Shown: positions 26,311-35,812 of the stretch, piece by piece | Position numbering within the stretch: position 1 is the first letter of the stretch | How the letters are laid out: every line of letters begins with the position of its first letter | Assembly: GCF_011806425.1 (NCBI RefSeq) | Contig: NZ_JAATOV010000001.1 | Span: forward strand, 1,054,001-1,118,000 | DNA: 64,000 nt | Reading direction: 5' to 3' | Origin: Thalassospira lucentensis | Lineage (GTDB): Bacteria > Pseudomonadota > Alphaproteobacteria > Rhodospirillales > Thalassospiraceae | The notes under the pieces: model-generated | The model's database searches: none | What the model was told of the DNA's origin: nothing | What the model saw: the letters and a program-made list of their open reading frames with translations, nothing else | Position numbers and translations under genes: made by a program

Positions 26311-28230
26311 GTGGCCGACGAAGACGAAGCGCAAACAGGCGGCGGGAGATCCGCAGCCGATTCAGCGATGCAGAAAATAGCTGAACGCGAGATGCGGATC
26401 ATACGGAAACGCGTAAGGCGTCGGCGTATGATCTTGATCGGCGGGTTCTTGATCCTGACCATCGGTTCGGTCATTGGAATGATGTATTCCATTCAGACGA
26501 ACCTCGATCTTAGCCGCAACATGATCAGAAGCCCGGAAATCCGTATTCTGGCCTATGACGGTGCGGTGCTGGAAACCGTCGAAGGCCATTATAGTCAGGA
26601 CGTTTCCCTGACCACGATCCCCGAACGGGTTCAGAACGTATTTGTCGCCGCGGCCGACCCGAATTTTTATAATCATTCGGGCGTATCGGGCAGTGATTTT
26701 GCCCGCATCTTTTCGGGCAGCCCGGGGGCGGGTTCGACCATCACGATGAAGGTCGCGCGCAGCTTCTTCCGCACAAAATCCAGCAGTGCCGGTCGGCATT
26801 TACAGGAATTCATTGTCGCCCTATGGCTGGAAATGAAATTCAGCAAAAAGACAATCCTGCGCAGTTACTTGGAACGCAGCTATGTCGGGCGCGGCATCTT
26901 TGGCATTTCGGCGGCATCGCGCATTTGGTATGGCGGCCCGATTGAACGGGTGACTTTGCATCAGGCGGCTGTGCTAGCCGCAGCCATTAGCGACCCTGTT
27001 GCCTTTGATCCGATGCTTCATCCGCGTAAAACCGCCCAAGAAGCCAACGATATTCTGTCAAAACTTGCCCAGTACAAGTTTATGGAAAGTAACAGGGTCT
27101 CGGCCCTGGCCTTGCTGGAGCCAAAGCTGAACGTTCAATACCAAGAACGGATCGTGTCGGGCTATCTGATCGATATGGTGCTTAAAGAAGTTGCCGATAT
27201 CGTGGGCTATAGCAGCCGCGACATTGATGTGGTGACAAGCATCGATCTTAAGGTGCAAAAACTCGCCCAGGACATTGTCCCACAAGTTGCCAATTTGCGT
27301 CTTAAACCCCGCGGGGCGAACGAGGTCGCGTTGCTATCCATGAGCCACGATGGCCGTATTCGCGCAATGATTGGCGGGGCGGATTACTCCCCGTTCCAGC
27401 GCAACCGCGCGCTCGAAGTACCACAGCTTCCCGGCCGGATGGTCAAGATCGGTACCTATTACTATGCCTTAAATGAAAATAGCGATCCCGCCCAATGGGT
27501 GCGCGATAACCGCATGGCGGTGGCTGGTTGGCGGCCAGTTAATCCGGACCATGAATATAAAGGGCAGATTTCACTGCGCGAGGCATTCGTGCGTGACGTG
27601 AATACCGTGCCAACAACCCTTGCCGATCAGTTCGGGTTGCTCAATGTTCGTCAATATTTGCATGACATCGGGATTAAAAGCCCACTTTCGACCGATATTC
27701 GCACTGTCGTTGGCCTTGATCCGGTGACGTTGGCAGGTGTTGGCGCGCTTCATACCTTGCCGCACAATTCAGGCAAGCCAGCCCAAATCACGATCATCAA
27801 TACCGTGCTTTACAGCAGCAATGCGCCAGATCCTGAAGTTTTGTACCAGCGCGTTGATCCGGAACAAGAAAAGAAACTGACCGACGAGGCGATCCAAGGG
27901 TCTTACGTTCTTTTTGCCAGCGTCACCGATCCGCAATTGCGCTTGGACCGCCCCTTTGCCGGGTATGGCACGGTCGCGGGCGGTGGATCTGATGCTTGGT
28001 TTGCCGGGTTTACGTCCGATCTGACGACGGTTGTATGGGCGGGCAATGATGATAACAGCAGAATGGACGTCCGCGGGGATGTAGAGCTTGCGTCTTTGTG
28101 GCGGTTATTTATGCTTGATGCCCATGAAGGACTCGCAATCCGTTCAATGGTCCGGGCATCCTCCCAAAGACGCCGCGAAAGCGACGGTGTAACCGATCTT
28201 TGGAAACATGACCTTGGCAGAAAAAACTGA
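26311..28230 (+). CDS. Penicillin-binding-protein-like pseudoenzyme (class A layout)
   Basis: 639 residues with the class A layout: cytoplasmic basic tail, membrane anchor about 38-60, GT51 domain, transpeptidase domain. Yet the key residues are gone. The GT51 EDxxFxxHxG is ADPNFYNHSG (115-124, Glu to Ala); the QQL of the second motif is MKV (GSTITMKVAR); the SxxK nucleophile is PGRMVK (Ser to Arg at 376); SxN is DVN (429-431); KTGT is replaced by GYGT (551-554). Fold-keeping residues such as DAWFAGFTSDL and VWAGNDD remain. It is therefore probably catalytically dead, perhaps a regulator or scaffold of the true PBP1A encoded directly downstream. GTG start, weak ribosome site. Confidence 0.85.
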   Translation: MADEDEAQTGGGRSAADSAMQKIAEREMRIIRKRVRRRRMILIGGFLILTIGSVIGMMYSIQTNLDLSRNMIRSPEIRILAYDGAVLETVEGHYSQDVSLTTIPERVQNVFVAAADPNFYNHSGVSGSDFARIFSGSPGAGSTITMKVARSFFRTKSSSAGRHLQEFIVALWLEMKFSKKTILRSYLERSYVGRGIFGISAASRIWYGGPIERVTLHQAAVLAAAISDPVAFDPMLHPRKTAQEANDILSKLAQYKFMESNRVSALALLEPKLNVQYQERIVSGYLIDMVLKEVADIVGYSSRDIDVVTSIDLKVQKLAQDIVPQVANLRLKPRGANEVALLSMSHDGRIRAMIGGADYSPFQRNRALEVPQLPGRMVKIGTYYYALNENSDPAQWVRDNRMAVAGWRPVNPDHEYKGQISLREAFVRDVNTVPTTLADQFGLLNVRQYLHDIGIKSPLSTDIRTVVGLDPVTLAGVGALHTLPHNSGKPAQITIINTVLYSSNAPDPEVLYQRVDPEQEKKLTDEAIQGSYVLFASVTDPQLRLDRPFAGYGTVAGGGSDAWFAGFTSDLTTVVWAGNDDNSRMDVRGDVELASLWRLFMLDAHEGLAIRSMVRASSQRRRESDGVTDLWKHDLGRKN

Positions 28231-28404
28231 CAAAACCGTCGCAAAGCGGGGAGACGGGGACTCGCTTCTCGGTTGGGGCTTAAAACGATAAAAACGCCGG
28301 CTGACGCGGCTTTTCCGTCTGTCTGACCATCAGGAGAATACTCTTGATGACGCGCACAGACAGATAGATTGCCGTGCGCCCGTATCTGAGTAAAAGGTGC
28401 ATTT

Positions 28405-30411
28405 GTGGCCCAAAGACCATTCAAAAGACGAACAAGCGTTCGTAAAGGATCAACTGCCAAACGATCCAAGGGGAAAAAACGCACAAGCAGCAGCCGCAAA
28501 CGCAAAGGCGGTTTGTTTTCGCGGATGGGCGGACTGATCCCGGGGCCAGACGCCCTTATTCGTTTTGCCGTTTTGTGCGCCATTTGGGTCATGGTGCTGG
28601 GCGGCGGTGTGGTGGCTTATTTCGGATATGGGCTGCCCGATAAAGTCAGTTTCAACATCGCCAGTGAACGCAAACCCTCTATCCGGGTCATGAGCATCGA
28701 TGGCGCAACACTTGCGACCTATGGCAACCGATATGGCAACCCGGTCGAGGTGCGTGATCTTCCCGATTACGTTGGCGAAGCTTTCGTTTCCATCGAAGAT
28801 CGCCGGTTCTACGACCATTTTGGCATTGATCTTTTGGGCATCGCCCGCGCGGCATGGACCAACCTGACGGCTGGCCGTATCGCCGAGGGTGGTAGCACCA
28901 TCACCCAGCAGCTTGCCAAAAACCTGTTTTTGTCCCCAGAACGTAATTTTGGCCGCAAAATCGAAGAAGTCCTTCTGGCGGTCTGGCTGGAATTTAAGTT
29001 CGATAAACAACAAATCCTGTCGCTTTATCTTAACCGAATTTACTTCGGGCAGGGCCTGTATGGGATTGATTCGGCCGCGCGCCATTATTTCGGTACCGAT
29101 CCGCGCCGCTTGAACCTGTATGAGGCCGCCGTTCTGGCCGGTCTGCCAAAGGCACCCAGTCGCTATAACCCGATGGTCGATCCGAAAAGATCCGCCGAAC
29201 GCGCCAACATCGTGCTGAATGCGATGGTCGCAAACGGCGTCTTAAACAAGGCCCGGGCGGAACGTGCGAAACAAACCCGTGTGCGCACGGCACGCCGTGC
29301 CAGTTCAGGGCCAGGGGTGCGCTATTTCTCGGACTGGGTGCTGGATCGCGTGCGCGATTATGTCGGCTATGTCGATCAGGATTTGCTTGTCTATACGACC
29401 CTTGATTCCCGTCTGCAGGAAGTCGCCGAAAGCAACCTTGAACGCGCCCTTGAAAGTCCGACTGCTGCCGAAAAACGCGTGGGCCAAGCAGCGCTTTTGG
29501 CCATGACCCCCGATGGGGCGGTGCGGGCCCTTGTGGGGGGGCGTGATTATTACGAAAGTCAGTATAACCGTGTGACACAGGCCCGTCGTCAACCCGGATC
29601 GGTGTTTAAGCTGTTCACCTATTTGGCCGCCTTGGATAAGGGGCTTGGGTCAAATGATTGGATGCGCGATGTCCCGATTTCGATCAATGGCTGGGAACCC
29701 CGCAACTTTGACCGCAAACATCATGGCACCATGTCGATCCGTGATGCGGTGGCAACTTCCAACAACTCGATCGCTGTGCAGCTTGCGATGGAGGTCGGCC
29801 TCGATAAGGTCATTCAAAAGGCCCATGATATGGGCGTGTCATCGCAGCTAAACCGGGAACCAAGCCTTGCCCTTGGCACGAGCGAGGTCTCCATGCTTGA
29901 AATGACGGGTGCCTATGCGATTGTCGCCAATGGCGGCTTTGCCGTCTTCCCCCACGCGGTCAGCAGAATCACCGGACGGGGTGGTGATGTGCTTTATGAG
30001 CGCAGCGACGATTTCCCCGCACGCTTGATGAACCCGCTCCATGCGGGGGAAATGAACAATATGCTGGCTTCGGTTATTGCCAAGGGCACAGGGCGCAACG
30101 CCATTATTGACCGCCCGGCGGCGGGTAAAACCGGGACGACGTCTGATTACCGGGATGCATGGTTTATTGGCTATACCGCCGATCTGGTTGCCGGTGTCTG
30201 GATGGGGAATGATAATGGCAGTCCGATGGATCACGTCACCGGTGGTGGCCTACCGGCCAAGCTGTGGCACGATTTCATGCTCCATGCCCATCAAAACCTG
30301 CCCGTGAGGTCGCTTGGCAAGGCCGCATTGGCGCGGTCCAAAAAAATCGGCGAAGATGAAAGTTGGCGCGACTTCACGAAGGGTTATAGCTCGGGCAATG
30401 AAAAGCAATAA
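28405..30411 (+). CDS. Class A penicillin-binding protein 1A, glycosyltransferase/transpeptidase
   Basis: 668 residues; polymerises and crosslinks peptidoglycan in the periplasm. A very basic cytoplasmic tail (1-36, RKRK/KGKKR), membrane anchor about 50-75, GT51 motifs EDRRFYDHFG (131-140) and GGSTITQQLAKN (162-173), RKIEEVLLAVWLE and LYLNRIYFGQGLYGI, then transpeptidase motifs QPGSVFK with Ser399, SNN (452-454) and KTGTT (575-579). All catalytic residues are present. GTG start 28405 has AAGGTG seven bases upstream. It follows the inactive paralogue by 174 bases and may share its transcript. Confidence 0.95.
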   Translation: MAQRPFKRRTSVRKGSTAKRSKGKKRTSSSRKRKGGLFSRMGGLIPGPDALIRFAVLCAIWVMVLGGGVVAYFGYGLPDKVSFNIASERKPSIRVMSIDGATLATYGNRYGNPVEVRDLPDYVGEAFVSIEDRRFYDHFGIDLLGIARAAWTNLTAGRIAEGGSTITQQLAKNLFLSPERNFGRKIEEVLLAVWLEFKFDKQQILSLYLNRIYFGQGLYGIDSAARHYFGTDPRRLNLYEAAVLAGLPKAPSRYNPMVDPKRSAERANIVLNAMVANGVLNKARAERAKQTRVRTARRASSGPGVRYFSDWVLDRVRDYVGYVDQDLLVYTTLDSRLQEVAESNLERALESPTAAEKRVGQAALLAMTPDGAVRALVGGRDYYESQYNRVTQARRQPGSVFKLFTYLAALDKGLGSNDWMRDVPISINGWEPRNFDRKHHGTMSIRDAVATSNNSIAVQLAMEVGLDKVIQKAHDMGVSSQLNREPSLALGTSEVSMLEMTGAYAIVANGGFAVFPHAVSRITGRGGDVLYERSDDFPARLMNPLHAGEMNNMLASVIAKGTGRNAIIDRPAAGKTGTTSDYRDAWFIGYTADLVAGVWMGNDNGSPMDHVTGGGLPAKLWHDFMLHAHQNLPVRSLGKAALARSKKIGEDESWRDFTKGYSSGNEKQ

Positions 30412-30455
30412 TTGGGTGCACAGTTTTTGCACCTTTATCGCGGATATCGACTCAC

Positions 30456-30480
30456 AGGCGGCCTTCGGGCCGCCTGTTTT
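30456..30480 (+). terminator. Intrinsic terminator after PBP1A
   Basis: Perfect 8-pair stem AGGCGGCC / GGCCGCCT with a TTCG tetraloop, followed by GTTTT. Confidence 0.9.
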
Positions 30481-30631
30481 CGTTCAACCCGTTTGCCCGA
30501 TCAATCTCCACCCCATCCGTCATTCCTGCGACGGCGGGAATTCGTAATGATTTCAAGGAATCCAGACCTGCGCTCTGGTTAGCCTAAAAGAAGATACCGC
30601 AAATATGATAGTCCCGTTTTCCTGATCTTGA

Positions 30632-31090
30632 TCAAACAGCAATATCACCGACAAATTTTACAATGAATTCTGCAAAGCTTGCAGCATAGGCTTCACGGTT
30701 CTGCCCTGTAATTCTCACCACGGCACATTCACCACTCGTTGTCGGGACGAGCGTATCCAACACAAAGAACTCACCGAAAGCCGTTGTGCAAATCGAAATG
30801 TCAGAAGAGCGGATAAAACCGCTTTGTCGATCAAGAAGGGTGCGCGCAACCACATCTCCTCCGACCACCTCTTCAAACGGCCGCTGGTAGATGGAACATA
30901 TTTCATCCCCATGTATCTCGCCGCCTCCATAATTTTCCAAGAACCACCTGTAGCTAAAAGGAAAATCCCAGCCAAGGGCCTCTTCCGCCTTCAATATCCA
31001 TTCGGCGGAAGGAGCGTGCTCTTTTGAGCCAAACTCAATGCTGTCTCCACTATTTTCAGAAATAAACTTCTTAAGTTCATTAAACGTCAT
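30632..31090 (-). CDS. SMI1/KNR4 (SUKH) family protein, possible immunity protein
   Basis: 152 residues with the SUKH-1 pattern: N-terminal helix MTFNELKKFISEN, APSAEWILKAEEALGWDFPFSYRWFLENYGGGEI (the conserved P..Y..FL..YGGG core), then EVVGGDVVARTL, GEFFVLDT and the C-terminal helix EAYAASFAEFIVKFV. SUKH proteins usually neutralise nuclease or deaminase toxins of contact-dependent or polymorphic toxin systems. No toxin is next to it, so it may be an orphan immunity gene. The gene is visibly more AT-rich than its surroundings, suggesting transfer. Convergent with PBP1A. Confidence 0.82.
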   Translation of the reverse strand: MTFNELKKFISENSGDSIEFGSKEHAPSAEWILKAEEALGWDFPFSYRWFLENYGGGEIHGDEICSIYQRPFEEVVGGDVVARTLLDRQSGFIRSSDISICTTAFGEFFVLDTLVPTTSGECAVVRITGQNREAYAASFAEFIVKFVGDIAV

Positions 31091-31282
31091 TCACATGACC
31101 TTTTGTTTCCGCTCGATGTGTCCAGCAAAAAGCTCTTAGAAAAAAGGGAAAAAAGGAAACAGATTTATTTCTAGCGACCCATGGCACCGTCAACAAGATC
31201 AAAGCAGAATGCAATTGGTCAAGGAGAGTGTTCATAAACGGACTGGACACATTAGCGGTGAAGCAATGTCTAGAGGGTAATA

Positions 31283-31687
31283 ATGGACAGTAGACTACGA
31301 CTGACGAAAAATGATAGCGCAGATATTGCGTTTGTTAAACTGTGCCTCATGTCGGGTGCAATTAGCCAAGACGAGCTTCGTGAGTGGCTGTATCACGTGA
31401 TTGAGCACTACGATGACATTCCCACATACTTCTTTGATCTTTTGGACGCAAAGGATTTGAGGGAAATGTTTCGTGGAGCCAATGGGCCAATCGGTTTTTT
31501 TACTTCAAGCGATTTGAGTGAGATCGAAAGCGATGCGCTTACAGGAATAGCTTATAAACGTGGGTTCTATGATGGTCCCTTGGGTTATGACGTTCATATT
31601 GAACTCGATGAAGCGCTTAATGCTCTTCAACAGAACCCACACATTGAGAAAAGATTCTGCGAAATGTTTCCTTTTATTAAACTCTGA
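31283..31687 (+). CDS. Small hypothetical protein in SUKH patch
   Basis: 134 residues, not recognised. Acidic and probably alpha-helical in the first half (ADIAFVKLCLMSGAISQDELREWLYHVIE), followed by a WFDLL/YFFDLLDAKDLREMF segment and a C-terminal half ending FCEMFPFIKL. AGAGGG lies upstream of ATG. The size, acidity, AT-rich coding and position next to a SUKH gene fit an immunity-type protein, but this is only context. Starts divergently from the SUKH gene with 192 bases between them. Confidence 0.6.
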   Translation: MDSRLRLTKNDSADIAFVKLCLMSGAISQDELREWLYHVIEHYDDIPTYFFDLLDAKDLREMFRGANGPIGFFTSSDLSEIESDALTGIAYKRGFYDGPLGYDVHIELDEALNALQQNPHIEKRFCEMFPFIKL

Positions 31688-31830
31688 ACAGGCCATAATT
31701 TTTCGGTAGACTGAAAAAGTTGATTGCTGTTTGTGAAGCGCTTTCTTCATGATTCTGTTGAGAAAAAAAATTCCCGATGTGTTTTACATAGGCCAATTTT
31801 CTAACGAGAAACTAGATGAGGAATGCAATT

Positions 31831-32292
31831 ATGCAAAAAAGTTTAGAGGATGCCTTTTTTGCATACGAGGGTTCTTATCAAATTCCATTTTACGGTATGT
31901 TCTCCCGAGAGAGACCGCCTTTGGCGCCATTGGAACTGGCTAAATATCACCTGAAGAAATCATCACAGCCGTTTTATCTTGAGCCACCCAATGGTTCGCA
32001 AAAATATGACTGTTACGTCTTTGACATTGAACTTCACGAGCTCCCGGATTCTTGGGAATCTTTTGCTTTTTCGATTTTCAAGGAACTTGAAAAGTTAGGA
32101 GCAAATTTAAGTTGGCTAACGTTTGATCCAGGTTTTGATTTTGATGTTTTGTTTAGTGAGCATTTTGCGCAAAACGTATTTGCATTTTGTCTGTACGGGG
32201 CAAATCCAATATTTGCAAAAGATATAGATGAATTGAGGGGGGATGACTGGCAGGAGAAGGTGTTGAAGCTCAAGGAGCAATTTGCACGCTAG
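31831..32292 (+). CDS. Small hypothetical protein in SUKH patch
   Basis: 153 residues from ATG 31831, preferred over ATG 31816 because GAGGAA lies seven bases before it. Not recognised. Aromatic- and acid-rich (YDCYVFDIELHELPDSWESFAFSIFKELEKLG, SWLTFDPGFDFDVLF, DDWQEKVLKLKEQF). Could be another immunity-like protein; AT-rich like the two neighbours and 143 bases after the previous gene. Confidence 0.6.
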   Translation: MQKSLEDAFFAYEGSYQIPFYGMFSRERPPLAPLELAKYHLKKSSQPFYLEPPNGSQKYDCYVFDIELHELPDSWESFAFSIFKELEKLGANLSWLTFDPGFDFDVLFSEHFAQNVFAFCLYGANPIFAKDIDELRGDDWQEKVLKLKEQFAR

Positions 32293-32321
32293 GATCAGGA
32301 TGTAATTGGTCCAAAGGCGGA

Positions 32322-32357
32322 CAAAAAAAGACCGGCATCGTGTTCACGAACCGGTCT
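32322..32357 (-). terminator. Intrinsic terminator for argE operon (minus strand)
   Basis: AGACCGG / CCGGTCT stem with a 15-base loop; reading the minus strand it is followed by a run of seven T. It lies about 155 bases after the argE stop; also usable for the plus-strand gene ending at 32292. Confidence 0.7.
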
Positions 32358-32511
32358 AAGTTTGGTTTGCTTTGGCTGCACCAAGTTGGGGGGCGATGCA
32401 GCCAAGGGGGTCTCACCTGTCGGGGCGCGCATTAAGTCAGGGATGAGGGTGGATCACCCTGATGCTGCGCACCGATTGGCGCCGTGTATAGACAGCGCCA
32501 TGGTGAGGATA

Positions 32512-33690
32512 TCAGGCCGCGACGGCCTGATCCGTGAGCGCTTCAAGGAATTCGATGCATTCCTCGATTTGCGAAATCTCGATAAATTCGTTGGGTTTGT
32601 GGGCCTGCTTGATGCTGCCCGGGCCGCAAATGATTGACGGGATGTTGCCTTGTTTTTCAAAGACACCGCCCTCGGAACCATAAGAAACCTTGCCCGATAC
32701 TTCGCCAATGACGTTGCGGACGAGCTCAAAGCCTGGTGCATCAGTGCAATCGCCCATGCCCGGATAGGAAAAGATCTTTTCCCAGCTAAATCCGGTTTCG
32801 GGTTCTTTGGCTTTCATTTCCGCATCCAGCGTTTCGGTAATGGTCTGCTGGATTTCCGCGATCACGGATTCGGCGTCATGTTCAGGCAAATGGCGGATTT
32901 CAAAGGTGAATTCACAATGATCCGGTGTCACGTTTGTGGCCGTACCCCCGCCAATGGTGGTGGTCAGCATGGTGCTGTGCGGCACGGTGAAATCATCATC
33001 AAACGGGCCGTTTTCTTCGAATGTGCGGGCCTTGTCGGCGATCAGGCTGATCGCGCGGCTGGCATATTCGATGGCATTCACATGGTTGGGCGCAAACGAG
33101 CTGTGGCCAGCGGTGCCGGTTACGGTCACGCGCATAGAATATTTGCCTTTTTGACCATTGATGACTTTCATCTCGGTCGGCTCGCCAATCACGGCAATGC
33201 GCGGCGGGGTATCCATGGCGGCCAAATGGTCGACCATTGATCCAACGCCAATGCAGCCAACTTCTTCGTCATAAGACAGGCAAAGATGGATCGGGATGGT
33301 CAGATCGCGTTTGGCAAGTTCTGGAATAAGTGCCAGCGCGCAGGCCGCAAAGCCCTTCATGTCGGTGGAGCCACGGCCAAACAGCTTTCCGTCGCGTTCG
33401 GTCAGCTCGAACGCCGGGCTGATCCAGCTTTTTTCAAGGGCAGGCACCACATCGGTATGCCCCGAAAGGGCAATGCCCGGCACGCCTTTGGGGCCGATGG
33501 TCGCCAAAAGGTTAGCTTTTTCGCCGGTTTCATCATGAAACAGGGTGCTTTCGATGCCATATTGCGCCAGGTAGTCGCGGACAAAATGGATCAGACCGAG
33601 ATTCGAGTTTTTGCTTGTGGTGTCGAACGCGACCAGCTTGCCAAGGATATCAATGGCATTATGGAGGCGCGACATGTTTGGTTTGCTCAT
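32512..33690 (-). CDS. argE: ArgE-type M20 deacylase (acetylornithine deacetylase family)
   Basis: 392 residues from ATG 33690 (first Met fitting the family start; the longer frame to 33768 adds unrelated residues and overlaps tctA). M20 zinc peptidase: SGHTDVVP (metal His/Asp), GRGSTDMKGF (bridging Asp), YDEEVGCIG (catalytic and metal Glu), GEPTEMKVINGQKG, dimerisation-domain GTAGHSSFAP and C-terminal GSIKQAHKPNEFI (last His). These indicate an active enzyme removing an N-acyl group, classically from N-acetylornithine. It is 22 bases downstream of tctA, so it may instead process a substrate imported by TctABC; the symbol follows sequence type, not a proven role. Confidence 0.85.
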   Translation of the reverse strand: MSKPNMSRLHNAIDILGKLVAFDTTSKNSNLGLIHFVRDYLAQYGIESTLFHDETGEKANLLATIGPKGVPGIALSGHTDVVPALEKSWISPAFELTERDGKLFGRGSTDMKGFAACALALIPELAKRDLTIPIHLCLSYDEEVGCIGVGSMVDHLAAMDTPPRIAVIGEPTEMKVINGQKGKYSMRVTVTGTAGHSSFAPNHVNAIEYASRAISLIADKARTFEENGPFDDDFTVPHSTMLTTTIGGGTATNVTPDHCEFTFEIRHLPEHDAESVIAEIQQTITETLDAEMKAKEPETGFSWEKIFSYPGMGDCTDAPGFELVRNVIGEVSGKVSYGSEGGVFEKQGNIPSIICGPGSIKQAHKPNEFIEISQIEECIEFLEALTDQAVAA

Positions 33691-33712
33691 TTTTTCTTTC
33701 TCGTTTCTCAGA

Positions 33713-35215
33713 TCAGGATGCCGATTGCGCCGCGTCACGGCTTTTGTTGCGCCATTTTGTCCATTCACGACGAATGGTCAGAATGATGAACAGGATGGTC
33801 AGCGCGAAGAAGCCCCATGAAATCCAGGACTGGAAGAAGACGCCAAGATCACCGCGCGAAATCGCCAGCGACCGGCGCATGTTATCTTCAAACATCGGAC
33901 CCAGGATAAAGGCGATCAGGAACGGTGCCGCCGGGATGTTCAGCAACATCATGGCAAAGCCAACAACGCCCATCACCAACAGAACCGTGACGTCAAACGG
34001 GCTGGCCCCGATGGAATAGATGCCATAGACGCACAGGATCAAAATGCACGGCAGCAACAAGGTTTGCGGAATACGCGAAATCTTGGTGAAGGCACTTGCC
34101 GTCAGCTTGCCTGCGATAAACAGGAAGACTGAACTAAACAGCATGCCGATAAACAGCGAATAAACTTCGCCAAGGTTGTTTTGGAACAGAAGCGGTCCCG
34201 GTGTCAGGCCATGGATCATAAACGCGCCGAGCATCACACCCGTGATCACATCACCCGGCACACCAAGGGCCAAAAGCGGGATCATGGTTGCGCCACATGC
34301 GCCGTTATTGGCCGATTCCGATGCGGCAATGCCTTCGATCTCGCCTTCGCCGAACCGATCACCGTTTTTCGATGTACGGCGTGCTTCACTATAAGAAAAG
34401 AACGCGGCGGTCGACGGGCCAATACCCGGAATGGCACCAAGTATCACACCAATCAGCGACCCGCGGAAGATCGATTTCAACGAACCGCGGAATTCCGACA
34501 AGGTCAGGCGGTTGTCGCCAAGCTTCATGGCTTCGCTGTTATCTTCCGGGCGGAACACGATCATTTTGATCAGTTCAGGCAGGGCAAACAGACCAATCAG
34601 AACCGGCACCATGCCAAGACCCGATTTCATGTCCTCAGACAGGGCAAAACGGTACGATCCATAGATGTCTTCGCCAACGGTTGCCAGCAACAGCCCAAGG
34701 CAGGCGGCAATGATGCCCAAAACCAACGACCGGCCAGAAATACTTGCCACAATCGTCAGCGAGAACGCCATCAGCATAAAGAATTCAGGCGGTCCAACGC
34801 GCAGCGCAAACATCGCCAAAGGCATGGCAAGGAAGAACAGCGAAATGTTTGAAACAAAATCGCCGATGCAGCTTGATACCAGCGCCATGTTAAGCGCCTT
34901 GCCGCCTTTACCAGAGCGCGCCAGCGGATACCCATCAAGCACGGTGCAGGCAGCCGATGCTGTACCCGGCGTTTTAATCAGGATGGCGGAAATCGATCCG
35001 CCATAGGTTGAGCCTTTATACAAAGCCACCAGGAGCAAGATGCTCGTGACCGGCGGCAGATAAAAGGTAAAAGGCAAGGCCAAGGTGACAGCCATGGTCC
35101 CGGTCATGCCCGGAATCGCGCCAATAATTACTCCACCCCAAATCCCGGCAAACATCGCCAGAAAGTTCGGAAGCGTCGCTACTGACTGGAAGGCGAAAAG
35201 CAATTCATTCCACAT
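33713..35215 (-). CDS. tctA: Tripartite tricarboxylate transporter large permease TctA
   Basis: 500 residues, about 10-12 membrane segments. TctA is the large membrane subunit that couples solute uptake to an ion gradient. Duplicated signature loops GAIPGMTGTMAV (near residue 32) and GAIPGIGPSTAA (near 260) are plain, as are LLVALYKGSTYGGSISAILIKTPGTASA and ESANNGACGATMIPLLALGVPGD. Operon order on the minus strand is tctC-tctB-tctA-argE, with 17 bases to tctB. Substrate is a carboxylate, not identifiable by eye. Confidence 0.95.
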   Translation of the reverse strand: MWNELLFAFQSVATLPNFLAMFAGIWGGVIIGAIPGMTGTMAVTLALPFTFYLPPVTSILLLVALYKGSTYGGSISAILIKTPGTASAACTVLDGYPLARSGKGGKALNMALVSSCIGDFVSNISLFFLAMPLAMFALRVGPPEFFMLMAFSLTIVASISGRSLVLGIIAACLGLLLATVGEDIYGSYRFALSEDMKSGLGMVPVLIGLFALPELIKMIVFRPEDNSEAMKLGDNRLTLSEFRGSLKSIFRGSLIGVILGAIPGIGPSTAAFFSYSEARRTSKNGDRFGEGEIEGIAASESANNGACGATMIPLLALGVPGDVITGVMLGAFMIHGLTPGPLLFQNNLGEVYSLFIGMLFSSVFLFIAGKLTASAFTKISRIPQTLLLPCILILCVYGIYSIGASPFDVTVLLVMGVVGFAMMLLNIPAAPFLIAFILGPMFEDNMRRSLAISRGDLGVFFQSWISWGFFALTILFIILTIRREWTKWRNKSRDAAQSAS

Positions 35216-35232
35216 AACGGTAGGACTTTCGA

Positions 35233-35763
35233 TCAGATCAGGGTGGTAAGGTTAGAAAGGCTGCTGGAAAACAGCGTGCCTTCGGGGAACGGGGTGTGGT
35301 TGACTTCGGTAAACAGCAAATACAGCAGAACCGGGAAAATAAGCGTCAAACCCAGCATCCAGAACCGGCGGTCAAAGTTACCGGTCATCAGGAACAGAAC
35401 ACCAAGCAACAAAACCGTTGCCGGGACGAACCCGATCACAGGCAGGCCGTAAACAAAGGCCGCAAACACAACCAGCAAAATGGCAAAACGTGTCATGAAC
35501 ACCTTGTTGCGGTTCAAATAGAACCCAAGGGTTGTGACCTTTTCGCCGCTGGCTTTGCGTGATTTTGGAAACGCAAGGATCAGTGCCAGAACCCCCATGA
35601 CCAGGCCAAGCACGGCAATGACGCGCGGCCACATATCAGGCGGTGGGGCAAATCCGGGAATGAAAGACGGAACCTTCACATAGACCGGAATCAAAATGAA
35701 CAGGACGATGGCAAAGAATGCCGTGGCGACCAGCCCAGCGTAGAAATCGCGATTTTGGTTCAT
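35233..35763 (-). CDS. tctB: Tripartite tricarboxylate transporter small subunit TctB
   Basis: 176 residues from ATG 35763 (an in-frame ATG at 35778 would add MRDGT). Four hydrophobic segments: LVATAFFAIVLFILIPVYV, VIAVLGLVMGVLALILAF, FAILLVVFAAFVYGLPVIGFV and GLTLIFPVLLYLLF, as usual for TctB, the small poorly conserved membrane subunit of the transporter. Identity rests on topology, size and place between tctA and tctC. Confidence 0.9.
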   Translation of the reverse strand: MNQNRDFYAGLVATAFFAIVLFILIPVYVKVPSFIPGFAPPPDMWPRVIAVLGLVMGVLALILAFPKSRKASGEKVTTLGFYLNRNKVFMTRFAILLVVFAAFVYGLPVIGFVPATVLLLGVLFLMTGNFDRRFWMLGLTLIFPVLLYLLFTEVNHTPFPEGTLFSSSLSNLTTLI

Positions 35764-35812
35764 GGTTCCGTCTCGCATTAAAGTCTTAAATTACAGGACG
35801 TTGAAAAACGTC

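Noticed and set aside
30412..32300. Prophage or genomic island
   Set aside because: AT-rich and carrying immunity-like genes, but no integrase, tRNA, direct-repeat ends or phage genes; only called an AT-rich patch.
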